NCBI RefSeq assembly: GCF_002115745.1 | Contig: NZ_JFKB01000007.1 | Span: 186,001 to 250,000, forward strand | Origin: Thalassospira alkalitolerans | GTDB taxonomy: Bacteria; Pseudomonadota; Alphaproteobacteria; Rhodospirillales; Thalassospiraceae | Direction: 5' to 3' | Length of the DNA: 64,000 bases | Shown: positions 61,032 through 64,000 of the stretch, piece after piece | Numbering within the stretch: the stretch's first letter is position 1 | Layout: every line of letters begins with the position of its first letter | The notes under the pieces: model-generated | Told to the model about the DNA's origin: nothing | The model's database searches: none | Seen by the model: the letters and a program-made list of their open reading frames with translations, nothing else | Translations under genes and position numbers: made by a program

Positions 61032-62132
61032 TCAGGCGGCCTTGCCGTTTTGAATTTCAACAGGCGGCGCTGCCACAAGGCGATCATTGGCGTCATAGGC
61101 AAACAGACGTTTGGGATCGACATAGAACGTGGTGGCTTCGCCAAGCCGCGGGTTGTGAACGCCTTCTTCCTGGATCACCCACGAAACATCGTTGAAGTGA
61201 ACATGGACAAAGGTTTCCGAACCGGTGATTTCGGCCAGTTCGACCTGTCCCTGCATCGCAATGCAATCGGGCCCGGTTGCATCGACCGAAAGATGGTTGG
61301 CGCGCACACCGATGGTATAATTGCCGTTCGCAAGGTTCGACAAATGCCCGGCAAGTGGAACCTGATGGCCGCTTGCCAGATAAAGCGCCTTGTCACGGAT
61401 TTCGGCCTTGACCAGATTGATCGGCGGATCGGAGAAAATCAGGCCGGTCTCGACATAGGCCGGGTTGTGATAAACCTGTGTGGTTGGTCCGAACTGGGTT
61501 ACGCGGCCTTCGTGCATGACGGCACATTTCCCGCCCAAAAGAAGAGCTTCCATCGGTTCGGTTGTGGCATAGACAACAATGGTGTCGCGTTTGGCCAAAA
61601 GGTTCGGAATTTCTTCGCGCAATTCTTCGCGCAATTTGTAATCCAGGTTCACCAGTGGCTCGTCAAGCAGCAACAAGGTGCAATCCTTGACCATGGCACG
61701 TGCCATGGCGGTACGTTGTTGCTGACCACCGGAAAGTTCCTGTGGCAGACGATCCAGCAGATGTTCGATATGCATCAACTCGGCGGTGGATTTTACGCGA
61801 CGTTCGATTTCGGCCGTGTTTACACCCTGCAATTTCAAGGGGGATGCAATGTTGTCATAGACGTTCATCGACGGATAATTGATGAATTGCTGATAGACCA
61901 TGGCGACATTGCGCTTTTGGACGGGCATGCCCGTAACATTATTCCCATTAACCAGAATGCGACCTTTGGTTGGCGGTTCAAGCCCCGCCATAATGCGCAT
62001 CAACGTTGTCTTGCCTGCCTGCGTCCGTCCCAAAAGGACGTTAAACGATCCCGGCTCCAGCGATATTGACACGTCGTCGATGTGGGTTTCCGCCCCCATG
62101 GTCTTGGTTATGTTTTCAAGCGTAAGGGTCAT
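61032..62132 (-). CDS. glpS: Glycerol ABC transporter ATPase GlpS (switch histidine replaced)
   Basis: A 366-residue MalK-like ATPase. The signature LSGGQQQR (133-140) and Walker B LLLLDEP are intact. Walker A reads GRTQAGKTT (35-43) in place of GPSGSGKST, and the switch histidine is replaced by threonine (T191, in VVYATTEPMEA where GlpT has MVYVTHDQVEA). A C-terminal TOBE-like domain follows. It overlaps the glpD stop by 4 bp, implying translational coupling. Confidence 0.9.
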   Translation of the reverse strand: MTLTLENITKTMGAETHIDDVSISLEPGSFNVLLGRTQAGKTTLMRIMAGLEPPTKGRILVNGNNVTGMPVQKRNVAMVYQQFINYPSMNVYDNIASPLKLQGVNTAEIERRVKSTAELMHIEHLLDRLPQELSGGQQQRTAMARAMVKDCTLLLLDEPLVNLDYKLREELREEIPNLLAKRDTIVVYATTEPMEALLLGGKCAVMHEGRVTQFGPTTQVYHNPAYVETGLIFSDPPINLVKAEIRDKALYLASGHQVPLAGHLSNLANGNYTIGVRANHLSVDATGPDCIAMQGQVELAEITGSETFVHVHFNDVSWVIQEEGVHNPRLGEATTFYVDPKRLFAYDANDRLVAAPPVEIQNGKAA

Positions 62133-63670
62133 TTCACATTTGTTCCTTCGCCCGTTTTCACGGCGTTATTCGATTTCGTTGCAGTTGCAAACCATTGCGC
62201 AATGGCGGTTTGGGTATCTTTTGACAGATGCAGGCCAAGTTTGGATCGACGCCACAAAACGTCTTCGGCTGTGCGTGCCCATTCCTGATCCGCCAGATAG
62301 CGCAGTTCGCATTCGTAAATATCATCACCAAGATGCGTACCCAGCCCCGCAAGGTCGGATGCATCGCCAATGATGGTATGGATCAGTGTGCCGTAGTTTC
62401 GCACGTAGCGGTAGAGTTGTGCAGATGGAATCCACGGAAATTTCTTTTGCGTTGCAGCAAGATAGCTGTCGAAATCACCGTCGGGCATATCGCCGCCCGG
62501 AAGTGCCACCTGATCGGTCCAGCGATCATCATCCACCCCGAGACAGGGGGAAAGTTTGCTCATCGCGGCTTCGGCAAGTTTGCGATAGGTGGTGATTTTG
62601 CCGCCATAGATGTTCAGTAGCGGCGCACCCTTGTCACCATTGTCAATTTCAAGGACATAATCACGGGTGACTTGCGATGCGTCTTCTGATCCATCGCCAT
62701 AAAGCGGTCGGACACCCGAATAGGCCCAAACGACGTCGGTTGGTGAAATCTTATGTGCGAAATAGGTGTTGGCCAGTTCGCACAGATATTTTGTTTCATC
62801 CGCACTGATCGCGACCTTGGACGGATCGCCTTTGTAATCGCGGTCCGTGGTGCCGATCAGGGTAAAATCCTGTTCATAGGGAATGGCAAAAACAATGCGC
62901 CCGTCCGGGTTCTGGAAGATATAGCAATAATCATGGTCAAACAGTTTTGGCACCACGATATGGCTGCCCTGAACCATGCGAATGCCCTGTTTCTTTTTGG
63001 CTTCGACACGATTTTCCAAAACTTCGGCGCACCATGGACCGGATGCATTCACCAGTGAACGGGCCTTGATCACGTGCTCGCCCGCATGATCGCGGACCGT
63101 CACGGACCAAAGGTCACCTTGGCGTTTGGCAAAAATACATTCTGTGCCAACCCGGATATCGGCACCACGATCACGGGCATCCATCGCATTAAGGACAACA
63201 AGGCGGGCATCCTGTACCCAGCAATCGGAATAGACGAATGCCTTTTCCATGCCGGGCATCAATGGCGCACCGGCAACATGCTGTTTCAGGCGAATACCTT
63301 TGGAACCGGGCAGTTTTTTACGACCGCCAAGATGATCATACAGGAACAAGCCCAGCCGGATCATCCATGCCGGACGCAATCCTTTGACATGGGGCAGAAC
63401 GAAACGCAGGGGCCAGATGATGTGCGGGGCAGCATTCAAAAGCACTTCACGTTCAATCAGGGCCTCGCGGACCAGCCGGAATTCGTAATGTTCAAGATAG
63501 CGCAACCCGCCATGGATCAGCTTGGTGCTGGCCGACGATGTCGCACTCGCAAGGTCATTCTTTTCGCAAAGAAAGACCTTAAGGCCGCGGCCAGAAGCAT
63601 CACGCGCAATGCCTGCGCCATTGATGCCGCCGCCGATAATGGCAATGTCGTATGTCTCGGAATTGAGCAA
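62129..63670 (-). CDS. glpD: Glycerol-3-phosphate dehydrogenase GlpD
   Basis: A 513-residue FAD-linked membrane-associated dehydrogenase converting glycerol 3-phosphate to dihydroxyacetone phosphate and passing electrons to quinone. YDIAIIGGGINGAGIARDASGRGLKVFLCEKNDLASATSSASTKLIHGGLRYLEHYEFRLV is the FAD and substrate signature, and GVRPLYGDGSEDASQVTRDY the second conserved block. The start is a TTG at 63670, set by GGAGG six bases upstream; no ATG lies nearby. First gene of the glp operon. Glycerol kinase is not in the window. Confidence 0.94.
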   Translation of the reverse strand: MLNSETYDIAIIGGGINGAGIARDASGRGLKVFLCEKNDLASATSSASTKLIHGGLRYLEHYEFRLVREALIEREVLLNAAPHIIWPLRFVLPHVKGLRPAWMIRLGLFLYDHLGGRKKLPGSKGIRLKQHVAGAPLMPGMEKAFVYSDCWVQDARLVVLNAMDARDRGADIRVGTECIFAKRQGDLWSVTVRDHAGEHVIKARSLVNASGPWCAEVLENRVEAKKKQGIRMVQGSHIVVPKLFDHDYCYIFQNPDGRIVFAIPYEQDFTLIGTTDRDYKGDPSKVAISADETKYLCELANTYFAHKISPTDVVWAYSGVRPLYGDGSEDASQVTRDYVLEIDNGDKGAPLLNIYGGKITTYRKLAEAAMSKLSPCLGVDDDRWTDQVALPGGDMPDGDFDSYLAATQKKFPWIPSAQLYRYVRNYGTLIHTIIGDASDLAGLGTHLGDDIYECELRYLADQEWARTAEDVLWRRSKLGLHLSKDTQTAIAQWFATATKSNNAVKTGEGTNVK

Positions 63671-64000
63671 CCGATTCCTCCCTGATTGCCCTGATTTGTG
63701 ACAGATGTTCTCAACTGTCGTTCTATTCTTTCAAAAACGTTACGAACCACCAAAAATAATTGCAAGCGAAAATTATTTAGAATTTTAATTTTCGCGAATG
63801 AAATAAGGTGAGTAGGGTTTAAGTTGTTGTATTTATGGAGATACTTGTTCGGTTGACCTGTGGATGATCTTGGCGTTTGTGTTGAACTCGCACTGTTTCG
63901 ATCAGAGGTTTTGTCGAGAATCGTTTGAATCCGAAAAAAAATAATCAGCATAGGTTGTGCCGGCTGGGCACAAACCACGCGCCCAAAAGATGTGTTTCTA
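63671..64000. other. Promoter region of the glp operon, to the window edge
   Basis: About 330 bp with no convincing gene; a short minus-strand frame (63517-63978) overlaps glpD out of frame and has no ribosome-binding site. It contains the inverted repeat at 63766-63795 in an A+T-rich stretch about 100 bp from the glpD start. Confidence 0.5.
63766..63795. promoter_or_regulatory. 10-bp inverted repeat upstream of glpD
   Basis: GCGAAAATTA (63766-63775) and TAATTTTCGC (63786-63795) are perfect reverse complements with a 10-bp spacer, 96 bp before the glpD start. TTTCG-type elements occur in GlpR (DeoR-family) operators, so it may be the site of the glycerol repressor. Confidence 0.5.

Noticed and set aside
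61050-62069. A 339-codon plus-strand open frame
   Set aside because: It is antisense to glpS, which has full ATPase motifs.
1-64000. CRISPR arrays, insertion sequences, prophage and tRNA genes
   Set aside because: No regularly spaced repeats, transposase or integrase genes, phage structural genes or recognisable cloverleaf sequences were seen.

Overview
The window reads as a chromosomal segment of an alphaproteobacterium, most likely Rhodospirillales and close to Thalassospira. This is inferred from the mid-50s GC impression, the glycerol glpD-STPQUV operon, the preTA/rutR pyrimidine block and the speF-type leader before ornithine decarboxylase. No database search was possible. I see no rRNA, tRNA, CRISPR array, transposase or prophage; nearly all of the window is protein-coding operons, many with overlapping ATGA junctions.

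Layout. 1-2186 (minus): a siderophore-type iron uptake group with two tandem paralogous binding proteins and an ATPase. 2769-6031 (plus): a compact four-gene cluster that looks like a graspetide (omega-ester/amide peptide) pathway: a 35-residue precursor with a microviridin-like leader motif, an ATP-grasp ligase, a JmjC/cupin oxygenase and a KpsS/KpsC-like glycosyltransferase. This is the best candidate for an undescribed system here. 6390-13815: a sugar ABC operon with SMP-30 lactonase, PfkB kinase and a divergent ROK repressor with a perfect operator-like inverted repeat. 13932-20602: a two-domain lipoprotein and a 1619-residue repeat-rich secreted RTX protein. 20672-25866: acetyltransferase, ornithine decarboxylase behind a long structured leader, a DUF3830 protein, an orphan accessory gene and a DedA protein. 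25953-33879: U32 protein, MarR/EmrAB-like efflux operon, alanine symporter, UspA and an Lrp regulator. 33961-39519: a DeoR regulator, a SLOG-fold protein and an iron/phosphonate/polyamine-type ABC operon joined by shared TGTAA/TTACA operators.

39923-54148 encodes what appears to be the complete reductive pyrimidine route: PreTA (uracil to dihydrouracil), dihydropyrimidinase, two unrelated ureidopropionase-type hydrolases, an omega-aminotransferase for beta-alanine, a RutR-like regulator with matching boxes, and an NMT1/TauABC-type transporter for the presumed precursor. 54365-55903 holds MobA and a Sel1-repeat protein. 56041-63670 (minus) is the glycerol uptake and oxidation operon glpD-S-T-P-Q-U-V, whose two ATPases carry complementary degenerate motifs.

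Start sites were moved from the longest reading frame wherever a ribosome-binding site or family length favoured a downstream codon; these choices are stated in the entries.
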